64,000 bases of DNA. Origin: Streptomonospora wellingtoniae. GTDB lineage: Bacteria; Actinomycetota; Actinomycetes; Streptosporangiales; Streptosporangiaceae. Each line of letters starts with the position of its first letter. The stretch's first letter is position 1. This document shows, in pieces, positions 57,609 to 64,000 of this stretch. The translations under genes and the position numbers were made by a program. The notes below the pieces were generated by a model. The model saw only the letters and a program-made list of their open reading frames with translations, was not told the origin of the DNA and did not search any database. The stretch lies in NCBI RefSeq assembly GCF_031845375.1, contig NZ_JAVREK010000002.1:1-64000 (forward strand), in the 5' to 3' direction.

Positions 57609-58514
57609 TCACCCCCTGGCCAGTCGCAGGCCGTCGTCGATGATGCGCTGGAGAACGGCCAGGTGCTCGGGACCGGGATCGACCAGGGGGGCGCGTACCG
57701 GGCCGACCGCGCGGCCCCGCAGCCGGGCCCCGGCCTTGACCAGGGACACCGCGTAGCCCGGGACGCGGTCGCGCAGTTCGGCGAAGGGCCGGTAGAAGCC
57801 GGAGAGCAGCCGCTGCACGACCACCTGGTCGTCGTTGCGCAGGGCCGTGTGGAAGGCCCCGGCGACCTCGGGGACGAAGGCGAAGGCGGCCGAGGAGTAC
57901 AGGTCGAAGCCGACCGCCTGATATGCGGGTGCGGAGAGTTCCGCGGTCGGCAGGCCGTTGAACAGAAGGAACTCGTCGCCGACGGCCTCGCGCACCTCCA
58001 GCACGACGCGCTGCGCGTGCTCGATGTCGCCCAGGCCGTCCTTGAAGCCCACGACGAACGGCTCCTTGGCCAGGCGCGCGACGTCTTCGGCGGAAAAGCG
58101 CGCATTGCTGCGCTGGTAGATGATCACCGGCAGCGAGGACGCTTCGGCGACCTGGCGAACATAGGACTCGAGCCCTCCCCCGGGCCCCTGCACCAGGTAC
58201 GGCGGCATCAGCAGCAGACCGTCCGCCCCGGCCTCCGCGGCGGCCCGGGCGCAAGCGCGGGCGTGGGGGAGGGGGCCGCCGGCGCCGCTGAGCACCGGTA
58301 CCCGTCCGGCCGCGGCCCGCACGGCGGCGCCGACGAGCTGCCGGTACTCCGCGAGGTCCAGGGCATGGAACTCGCCGGTCCCGCACGCAGCGAAGACGCC
58401 GCCGGCACCGGCGTCGACGCCGTCGGCGACATGGTCGGCGAGCACCTCGGGCGCCAGATCGCCTGCAGTGTCGAACGGTGTGACCGGGAAGAACAGAAGG
58501 CCGTCTAACTGCAT
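57609..58514 (-). CDS. kdgD: 5-dehydro-4-deoxyglucarate dehydratase
   Basis: 301 residues, DHDPS/NAL superfamily barrel. GLLFFPVTPFDTAGDL at the start, GTGEFHALDLAEY, PVIIYQRSNARFS (active-site Tyr) and VVGFKDGLGDIEHAQR (Schiff-base Lys) match KdgD, which converts 5-keto-4-deoxyglucarate to 2-ketoglutarate semialdehyde with loss of CO2 and water. ATG 58514 gives the usual N-terminus (MQLDGLLFF); a GTG at 58529 is possible. It is the first gene of the leftward operon and divergent from an IclR gene. Confidence 0.92.
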   Translation of the reverse strand: MQLDGLLFFPVTPFDTAGDLAPEVLADHVADGVDAGAGGVFAACGTGEFHALDLAEYRQLVGAAVRAAAGRVPVLSGAGGPLPHARACARAAAEAGADGLLLMPPYLVQGPGGGLESYVRQVAEASSLPVIIYQRSNARFSAEDVARLAKEPFVVGFKDGLGDIEHAQRVVLEVREAVGDEFLLFNGLPTAELSAPAYQAVGFDLYSSAAFAFVPEVAGAFHTALRNDDQVVVQRLLSGFYRPFAELRDRVPGYAVSLVKAGARLRGRAVGPVRAPLVDPGPEHLAVLQRIIDDGLRLARG

Positions 58515-58538
58515 CGCATCTCTATCCACATATATGAA

Positions 58539-58583
58539 CGAAAATCTCCCTTGTAAATGATGGCTAGAAATGTAAAATTTTCG
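58539..58583. promoter_or_regulatory. AT-rich divergent operator region kdgD/IclR
   Basis: The window's most AT-rich spacer. CGAAAAT (58539-58545) and ATTTTCG (58577-58583) form perfect 7-bp arms 31 bp apart, and TGTAAA recurs inside. IclR-type proteins bind such split palindromes. Likely controls both directions. Confidence 0.5.
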
Positions 58584-58636
58584 ATTACCGGTGTCAAGGG
58601 GGTGTAACGGGTGACTGTGCGACGAAGGGCCACGTC

Positions 58637-59374
58637 ATGACGGTGAAGTCCGCTGATCGGACGCTCGAGGTCATGGAGGTGCTGGCGCGAGCGACCGCGC
58701 CGTTGTCGCTCGCCGAGCTGCATGAGGAGCTCGGCTATCCCAAGTCCAGCCTGTACGTGCTGCTGCAGACGATGGTCGAGCGGCGGTGGGTCGAGACGGA
58801 CGCGCGCGGATCGCTCTACCGGGTGGGCGTACGCGCGCTGCTGGCCGGTACCTCCTACCTCGACCGCGATCCGGTGGTCCGCGCCGCCGCGCCGATCCTC
58901 GAAGAGGTCCGCAGCGAGGTCAACGAGACCGTGCACCTGGCGCGGCTCGACGGCGACAGCATCGTCTATCTGGCCAGCCGGGAGTCGCGGCACCAGCTGC
59001 GCACGGTCTCCCGCGTCGGACGGCGGCTGCCGGCCTACGCCACAGCGCTGGGGCGGGCGATCCTCTCCCAGCGTCGGGACGGCGCGGACCTGGTACCGGA
59101 ACGCCCCGAGGCGCTCAGTCCGCGGGGTCTCACCGACCGCGAGGCGATCCTCGCCGAGCTGGACGAGTTCCGCCGGATGCACTACTCGAAGGAGTCCGAG
59201 CAGACCAATCTCGGCCTGGGCTGCCGAGCGGTGGTGCTGACCTACAACGACCCGGTGACCGACGCGCTGAGCTGCTCGGTTCCGCTGGCGCGCCTGGACG
59301 AGGAGCACGGCCGGCACATCGTGGCCACCCTCATCGACGCGTCCCGCCGCATCTCCGAGCTGCTTGCCCGATGA
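58637..59374 (+). CDS. IclR-family regulator of the aldarate/uronate operon
   Basis: 245 residues. Winged helix LSLAELHEELGYPKSSLYVL-LQTMVERRW; effector domain with VNETVHLARLDGDSIVYLAS, GRRLPAYATALGRAIL and LGLGCRAVVLTYNDPVTDAL. Divergent from kdgD and followed 21 bp later by the uronate dehydrogenase gene. It presumably senses an aldarate or keto-deoxy acid. Confidence 0.9.
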   Translation: MTVKSADRTLEVMEVLARATAPLSLAELHEELGYPKSSLYVLLQTMVERRWVETDARGSLYRVGVRALLAGTSYLDRDPVVRAAAPILEEVRSEVNETVHLARLDGDSIVYLASRESRHQLRTVSRVGRRLPAYATALGRAILSQRRDGADLVPERPEALSPRGLTDREAILAELDEFRRMHYSKESEQTNLGLGCRAVVLTYNDPVTDALSCSVPLARLDEEHGRHIVATLIDASRRISELLAR

Positions 59375-59395
59375 ACCCGTCTGGAAGGGATTGCC

Positions 59396-60220
59396 ATGAC
59401 CGAGCGGATTCTCATCACCGGCGCCGCCGGAGGACTCGGGAGCCTGATGCGCCCCCGGCTCGCCCGGTCCGGGCGCGAGCTGCGGCTGCTCGACGTCGCG
59501 ACGCCGACCGACCCCGCTCCCCACGAGGAGGTCGTCACCGCCAGCGTCACCGACGCGGCGGCGGTGGCCGAGGCCATGCGGGGCGTCTCCGCGGTGATCC
59601 ACCTGGGTGGCCACAGCCTGGAGGGGCCGTGGGAGGACATCCTCGACGTCAACATCCACGGCAGCTACGTCGTCCTGGAGCAGGCGCGGCTGGCCGGCGT
59701 CCCGCGGGTGGTCCTGGCCAGCTCCAACCACGCCGTGGGCTTCCACCCCCGCGTGCCCGAGGTGCCCGACTACGCGTTCCCCCGCCCCGACACGTTCTAC
59801 GGCGTGAGCAAGGTGGCGCTGGAGGCGCTCGGCAGCCTCTACCACGACAGCTTCGGCATGGACGTGATCGCCGTGCGCGTCGGCTCCTGCTTCGAGAAGC
59901 CCAAGGACACGCGCATGCTGGACCACTGGATGTCGCCCGACGACGGAGGGCGACTGTTCGAGGCGTGCCTCAGCGCCCCCTCGCCGGGGTTCCGTGTCGT
60001 CTGGGGCGTCTCGGACAACACCCGGCGGTGGACCTCGCTGGACGCCGCCCGGGCGCTGGGCTATGAGCCGCAGGACGACTCGGAGGTATACGCCGAGGAG
60101 AAGCGCGCAGCTGAGGGCGCCCCCGACCTCGACAGCCCGCCGCACAACCAGGTGGGCGGCTACTGGAGGCTCGCCGCCGCCGACCCGGAGAACCGCACTC
60201 CCCGGATCGACCGGGGATAG
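59396..60220 (+). CDS. udh: Uronate dehydrogenase (hexuronate to aldarolactone)
   Basis: 274 residues, extended-SDR epimerase fold. TGAAGGLGSLMRPRLARSGR binds NAD+, VLASSNHAVGFHPRVPEVPD and the catalytic pair in FYGVSKVALEALG (Tyr-x3-Lys) match Agrobacterium/Pseudomonas Udh. It oxidises D-galacturonate or D-glucuronate to the aldarate lactone, the entry step to GudD/TalrD. Co-directional with the IclR gene. Confidence 0.88.
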   Translation: MTERILITGAAGGLGSLMRPRLARSGRELRLLDVATPTDPAPHEEVVTASVTDAAAVAEAMRGVSAVIHLGGHSLEGPWEDILDVNIHGSYVVLEQARLAGVPRVVLASSNHAVGFHPRVPEVPDYAFPRPDTFYGVSKVALEALGSLYHDSFGMDVIAVRVGSCFEKPKDTRMLDHWMSPDDGGRLFEACLSAPSPGFRVVWGVSDNTRRWTSLDAARALGYEPQDDSEVYAEEKRAAEGAPDLDSPPHNQVGGYWRLAAADPENRTPRIDRG

Positions 60221-60675
60221 GAGCCGCCCCGCCCTTCCCGCGCGCGGTTCCGCGTCCCTGCGCCGACCGGACGCCGAGCCGCGCGCGGGCCGCGGCCTTC
60301 AGCGATGCGGACCAGGCGGCGCACGGCCGGGCCGCGAGTCCGGCGGCCGACCGGGTCAGCGGACTCCGCGAAAGAACGTCCTGATCTCGTCGGCCGGCAG
60401 GTCCGGCGCTTCCACGGCCGCGACGTGGCCGCCAGGCGCAGCGCCGCCGAGGCCGGTGCGCGCCCCGGTTCCGGGCGCCCCATGCGGCCCCGGCCACATC
60501 GCCCGGTGACGGGAACCACATCCAACCCTTGACCCCTGCTCCGTAATCGAATTAGTTTACTTTCAGCACAAATTAGGTGCGTCACAGCGCGATGGCCCTC
60601 CGTCGCCGACCGCACCCTTCGCCCTCATACATCCACCGGTGGAGCGATGCCCTCACACGAGCACGAAGGACACAC
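60221..60675. other. 455-bp spacer with a gene remnant and the sugar-ABC promoter
   Basis: Besides the hydrolase remnant at 60356-60445, it contains an AT-rich stretch at about 60541-60575 (AATTAGTTTACTTTCAGCAC) that is the likely promoter for the ABC transporter genes. Confidence 0.5.
60356..60445 (-). pseudogene. Alpha/beta hydrolase, C-terminal remnant
   Basis: About 29 codons ending in a stop read GGHVAAVEAPDLPADEIRTF and then FRGVR, the usual end of epoxide-hydrolase-type alpha/beta hydrolases (GGHFAALE-P...LR-FFR), including the catalytic His. Nothing else of the gene is visible. Confidence 0.45.
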
Positions 60676-61971
60676 ATGGCCAGGGAACTCTCCCGCCGCC
60701 ACCTGCTCTCCGCGGGATCGGCGGCCTCACTCGCCCTGCTGCTTCCCGGCTGCGGGTTCGGCATCGGCAGTTCTCGGCTGAGCGCAGGAGCCGCGATCTG
60801 GGACATCTCCACCGGCAGTGAGCAGCAGCTGCTCGACGACGTGGTGCGGAGGTTCAACCGCCGCAGCGACGGCGCGTCCGTTGCCGCCCAGTTCTTCCAG
60901 AACGACCCCTACAAGAACCGCCTGCGGACGTCGATGATCTCCGAAACGCCGCCCGAGGTGTTCTACAACTGGGGCGGCGGCCAGCTCAAGGCGTTCGTCG
61001 ACGCCGGAGAGGCCGCCGCGATCCCCCCGTCGGTCGCCACCGACCGCTACTTCCCGTCGGTGATGGAGGCGGTGACCTTCGACGGGCGCGTCTACAGCGT
61101 CCCCAAGTCGGGCACGGCGCCCAAGGTCTTCTTCTACAACAAGGACCTCTTCGCCGAGCACGGCCTCAGCCCTCCGGAGAGCTGGAGCGACCTGCTGGAG
61201 ATCGTCGGTGTCCTCTCCGACGCGGGCCTGGCCCCGATCTCCCTCGCCGGCAAGAACCTGTGGACGAACATGATGTACCTGGAGTACCTCGTCAACCGGG
61301 TCGGAGGCCGCGAGCCCTTCAGGGCCGTCCTCGCCGGCGAGGACGGCGCCTGGTCGCACCCGGCCTTCCAGCAGTCGGTCGCCATGATCCAGGAGCTCGT
61401 CGAAGCCGGCGCCTTCCCGGACGGGTTCGCGGCGCTGGACGCCGACACCAACCAGGACACCCAGCTCGTGTACTCGGGGCAGGCGGGCATGCTGCTCCAA
61501 GGCGCGTGGAACTACCAGCGGTTCGTCACCGACGCCCCGGACTTCGCCGGCGGCAGCCTGGGCTGGTTCCCCTTCCCCGCTGTCGAGGGCGCCGGCGGCG
61601 ACGCCGGCGCCGTGGCCGGAAACCTCACCAACTTCTACGCCTTGAGCAGCGCCTCGCGGAACCGCGACCAGGCGGTCGCGTTCCTGGAGGAGGCGGTCAT
61701 GAACGAGTACATGGTCGACCGGTTGATCGGGCTGGGACTGGCGCCGCCTGTCGAGGGCATCGAGGACCGGCTGGCCGAAAGCGACCGCTCCGAGTGGCTG
61801 CTGTTCATCTACCGGTTGGCGCGAGGCGCCACCCACTTCGACCTGTCCTGGGATCAGGCGCTGGCACCCGAGGTGGCCCAGGAGATGCTGACGAACCTCG
61901 GCCGCGTGTTCGCGCGGAGCATCACCCCCGAGCAGTTCTCCCAGAACATGAACCGCATCCCGAAGCGCTGA
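60676..61971 (+). CDS. ABC transporter sugar-binding lipoprotein
   Basis: 431 residues. Twin-arginine signal with SRRHLLSAGS and lipobox LLPGC, so it is exported folded and lipid-anchored. SBP_bac_1 features: NRRSDGASVAAQFFQNDPYK, PPEVFYNWGGGQLKAFVDAG, KVFFYNKDLFAEHGLSPPES and GQAGMLLQGAWNYQRF. GAAGGA precedes ATG 60676. Followed by two permeases and a GH5 enzyme, so oligosaccharides such as cello- or manno-oligomers are expected ligands. No ATPase gene is visible. Confidence 0.9.
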   Translation: MARELSRRHLLSAGSAASLALLLPGCGFGIGSSRLSAGAAIWDISTGSEQQLLDDVVRRFNRRSDGASVAAQFFQNDPYKNRLRTSMISETPPEVFYNWGGGQLKAFVDAGEAAAIPPSVATDRYFPSVMEAVTFDGRVYSVPKSGTAPKVFFYNKDLFAEHGLSPPESWSDLLEIVGVLSDAGLAPISLAGKNLWTNMMYLEYLVNRVGGREPFRAVLAGEDGAWSHPAFQQSVAMIQELVEAGAFPDGFAALDADTNQDTQLVYSGQAGMLLQGAWNYQRFVTDAPDFAGGSLGWFPFPAVEGAGGDAGAVAGNLTNFYALSSASRNRDQAVAFLEEAVMNEYMVDRLIGLGLAPPVEGIEDRLAESDRSEWLLFIYRLARGATHFDLSWDQALAPEVAQEMLTNLGRVFARSITPEQFSQNMNRIPKR

Positions 61972-62039
61972 GCACGCCAGCCCCGGCCCGCGAACGGCGG
62001 GGCCCACCACGCCGCCCCACCCCGACACAGGGGAGACTC

Positions 62040-62927
62040 GTGTCTGAACCACGCGATCGGAAAGCGCCGCTGCTGCTGATGCCGGCGCTGCTGTTCTTCT
62101 CCGTCTTCGCTCTGGCGCCGCTGGTCGCGGCCGTGTGCCTGAGCTTCCTGCAGTGGAACGGGATAACCCCGCCGCAGTGGATCGGCCTGGACAACTGGGC
62201 CCGGGTGTTGACCGACCCGCTGACCCTGGACTCCGTCCGGCTGACCCTGCTGGTGATCGTCCTGTCCTGGCTGCTGCAGACCCCGGCCAGCATCCTGCTG
62301 GGCGTCTTCCTGGCGGGCCATCAGCGCTACCGCGCCGTGCTGGGGATCGCCTACTTCCTGCCGCTGCTGTTCTCGGCTGTGGCGGTCGGACTCATCTGGC
62401 AGGCGATCCTCAGCCCTCAGGGCGCGCTGAACACCCTGCTGCGCTCGGTGGGCGCCGACGCGATCGCCCAACCCTGGCTGGGCGACCCCGGCACCGCGAT
62501 CTACGCCGTGATCATCGTGATCGCCTGGCAGTTCATCCCGCTGCACACGCTGCTCTACCAGGCGGCGGCGCGCCAGATCCCCCGCCAGCTCTACGAGGCA
62601 GCGCGCATCGACGGTGCGGGCACGCTCCGGCAGTTCTTCTCGATCACCCTGCCGCAGCTCAAGTACACCCTCATCACCTCGTCGATCCTCATCGTCAACG
62701 GCTCGATCACCTACTTCGACATCTTCTTCATCCTCACCGGCGGGGGCCCCGAGAACTCCACCCGGATCCTGCCGCTGCACATGTACATCACCGCTTTCCA
62801 GGAGACCCGGATCGGCTACGGCAGCGCGATCGCGGTCCTGCTGGTCGCGCTCGGGCTCGTGCTGTCCCTCGCGCTGCTGAGGATCTCGGGGTACTCGCGC
62901 ATGGAGAGCCAGGCAGAGGGAGCGTGA
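62040..62927 (+). CDS. ABC sugar transporter permease (MalF/UgpA type)
   Basis: 295 residues, six helices. ATPase-contact EAA loop: YEAARIDGAGTLRQFFSITL. FFILTGGGPENSTRILPLHM is typical of sugar permeases. GTG start at 62040. Confidence 0.92.
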   Translation: MSEPRDRKAPLLLMPALLFFSVFALAPLVAAVCLSFLQWNGITPPQWIGLDNWARVLTDPLTLDSVRLTLLVIVLSWLLQTPASILLGVFLAGHQRYRAVLGIAYFLPLLFSAVAVGLIWQAILSPQGALNTLLRSVGADAIAQPWLGDPGTAIYAVIIVIAWQFIPLHTLLYQAAARQIPRQLYEAARIDGAGTLRQFFSITLPQLKYTLITSSILIVNGSITYFDIFFILTGGGPENSTRILPLHMYITAFQETRIGYGSAIAVLLVALGLVLSLALLRISGYSRMESQAEGA

Positions 62928-62930
62928 GCC

Positions 62931-63815
62931 TTGGCAGGCACACACGGCGGTCCCGCCGACACGTCCGACGCCGCCGCCGGCCGGGCCTCCGGGCACCGGC
63001 CGCGGAGGTCCTTCCCGTTCGTCCCGCTGATGGGGATCGCCTGGTTCGCGGCGGCGTTCTATCCCGTCTACTACATGTTCATCAGCAGCCTGCGGGAGCA
63101 GGGCGACTACCTCGACGGCAGTCCGTGGCTCCCGCCGCTGGACCCGGTCGCGGGTAACTACACCGAGGTCCTCAGCAGCGGCCTGGCCCTGTACTTCCTC
63201 AACAGCCTGTTCGTGGTCACCCTGTCGGTGGGCCTGATCGTCTTCGTCAGCTTCCTGGCCGCCTACGTGATCGCGCGCATCAGCAGCCGGGCCGTACGCG
63301 GGGTCTTCACCACCTTCCTGATGGGGCTGGCGATCCCTCTGCAAGCGGCGATCATCCCCGTCTACCTGCTGATCGTTGAGATGGGGCTGTACGACACCCT
63401 TTACGCCCTCATCCCGCCCCAGGTGGCGTTCGGCATCCCGCTGACGGTGCTGATCCTGGTGAACTTCATCCGCGACATCCCCAACGACCTCTTCGACGCG
63501 ATGAAGATCGACGGCGGAGGGCACCGGCGGACCCTGCGCACCCTCGTGCTCCCGCTCTCGCGGCCGGCCCTGGTCACCGTCGTCATCTACAACGCGCTGC
63601 AGGCCTGGAACAACTTCCTGTTCCCGCTGGTGCTGACGCAGAGCGCGAACGTGCGGACGATCCCGCTGGCGCTGCAGCAGTTCCAGGGCCAGTACGGAGT
63701 CGACGTCCCCGGGCTGATGGCCGCGGTGCTCCTGTCCACGCTGCCGATCGTGGTGCTCTACATCGTCGCCCGCCGGCAACTCCTGGGGGGTCTGACCGCC
63801 GGCTTCGGAAGGTGA
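62931..63815 (+). CDS. ABC sugar transporter permease (MalG/UgpE type)
   Basis: 294 residues, six helices. EAA-type loop FDAMKIDGGGHRRTLRTLVL (FDAMKIDGGG in place of EAA). LQQFQGQYGVDVPGLMAAVL and the final FGR are typical. The TTG start at 62931 lies 3 bp after the previous stop. Confidence 0.9.
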   Translation: MAGTHGGPADTSDAAAGRASGHRPRRSFPFVPLMGIAWFAAAFYPVYYMFISSLREQGDYLDGSPWLPPLDPVAGNYTEVLSSGLALYFLNSLFVVTLSVGLIVFVSFLAAYVIARISSRAVRGVFTTFLMGLAIPLQAAIIPVYLLIVEMGLYDTLYALIPPQVAFGIPLTVLILVNFIRDIPNDLFDAMKIDGGGHRRTLRTLVLPLSRPALVTVVIYNALQAWNNFLFPLVLTQSANVRTIPLALQQFQGQYGVDVPGLMAAVLLSTLPIVVLYIVARRQLLGGLTAGFGR

Positions 63816-63885
63816 TTCGAACGGACCGGCGCGCCGCGGACGACCGCGCCCGCGGCGGCCGGTCCACGGTTGAGAGGAGTCAGGT

Positions 63886-64000
63886 TTGACTGGCGACGCC
63901 CTGCTGTCCGTCCGCGGCTCGACGCTCGTGGACCGCAACGGCACCACTGTCGTCCTGCGGGGGTTCGGCCTCGGCGGGTGGATGAACATGGAGAACTTCA
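63886..64000 (+). CDS. Glycoside hydrolase family 5 protein, N-terminal part
   Basis: 38 codons are present before the window ends: LLSVRGSTLVDRNGTTVVLR and GFGLGGWMNMENF, the usual start of GH5 cellulase/mannanase-like proteins that lack a signal peptide. TTG start with AGAGGAG upstream. Co-directional with the sugar ABC genes. Confidence 0.75.
   Translation, partial: MTGDALLSVRGSTLVDRNGTTVVLRGFGLGGWMNMENF

Noticed and set aside
1..64000. tRNA, rRNA or other structured RNA genes
   Set aside because: No cloverleaf-like sequence or CCA-type end was recognised by eye; without a covariance search a small RNA could be missed.

Overview
The window is a high-GC actinobacterial chromosome segment. 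GTG and TTG starts, twin-arginine lipoproteins, many TetR/IclR/PucR/LysR regulators, a DUF574 methyltransferase and an ECF41 sigma factor fit a filamentous actinomycete. Nocardiopsaceae (Nocardiopsis/Streptomonospora-like) is my guess, by inference only. I found no rRNA, tRNA, CRISPR array or prophage.

Layout. 0-0.3 kb: 3' end of an IS110-type transposase and a 15-C tract. 0.3-4.4 kb: secreted NPP1/NLP-type protein, glutathione-independent formaldehyde dehydrogenase, PNPOx-like protein, DUF2752 membrane protein. 4.5-12.4 kb: two divergent peptidase/amidohydrolase operons around a PucR regulator (M20 peptidase-YhdT-Na+ symporter to the left; PucR, M20D hydrolase-SDR-polysaccharide deacetylase to the right). 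12.6-20.9 kb: spermidine synthase-like protein, secreted M23 protein with two almost identical Ig-like modules, gamma-glutamyltransferase-like protein, divergent aldo/keto reductase and LysR pair, DoxX, DUF3237. 21-25 kb: NarL-type response regulator and a histidine kinase with an extra C-terminal extracytoplasmic domain, divergent from a membrane-anchored serine hydrolase. 25-27.6 kb: TetR, sulfotransferase, TetR with palindromic operators. 27.7-31.1 kb: CotH/DUF4956/VTC triad. 31.2-33.7 kb: a gene graveyard (CoA transferase, GntP permease, sulfatase and SorC remnants) around a DUF574 methyltransferase. 33.6-35.1 kb: DoxX and ECF41 sigma factor with two divergent ECF41-type promoters. 35.2-39 kb: type III PKS, IclR regulator, flavin amine oxidase. 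39.7-42.7 kb: two-component flavin monooxygenase operon. 42.7-50.8 kb: fructosamine kinase, Nramp transporter, a frameshifted PEP-synthase-like gene with its TetR, aldo/keto reductase with an XRE/MmyB regulator. 50.9-60.2 kb: oxidative hexuronate/aldarate catabolism (talarate/galactarate dehydratase, TRAP transporter, putative glycosyl-hydrolase-like protein, glucarate dehydratase, KdgD, IclR, uronate dehydrogenase). 60.7-64 kb: ABC sugar importer and the start of a GH5 glycosidase, running off the edge.

How it works together. The right-hand 13 kb reads as plant-polysaccharide use: GH5 and an ABC importer for oligosaccharides, then TRAP uptake of uronates/aldarates, oxidation by uronate dehydrogenase, dehydration by two enolase-superfamily enzymes and KdgD towards 2-ketoglutarate semialdehyde (its dehydrogenase is not in the window). 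Two copies of a 55-bp palindrome, at 21.2 and 33.6 kb, both abut truncated genes and supply stop codons to neighbouring reading frames; together with several decayed genes they mark this as an actively rearranging accessory region.
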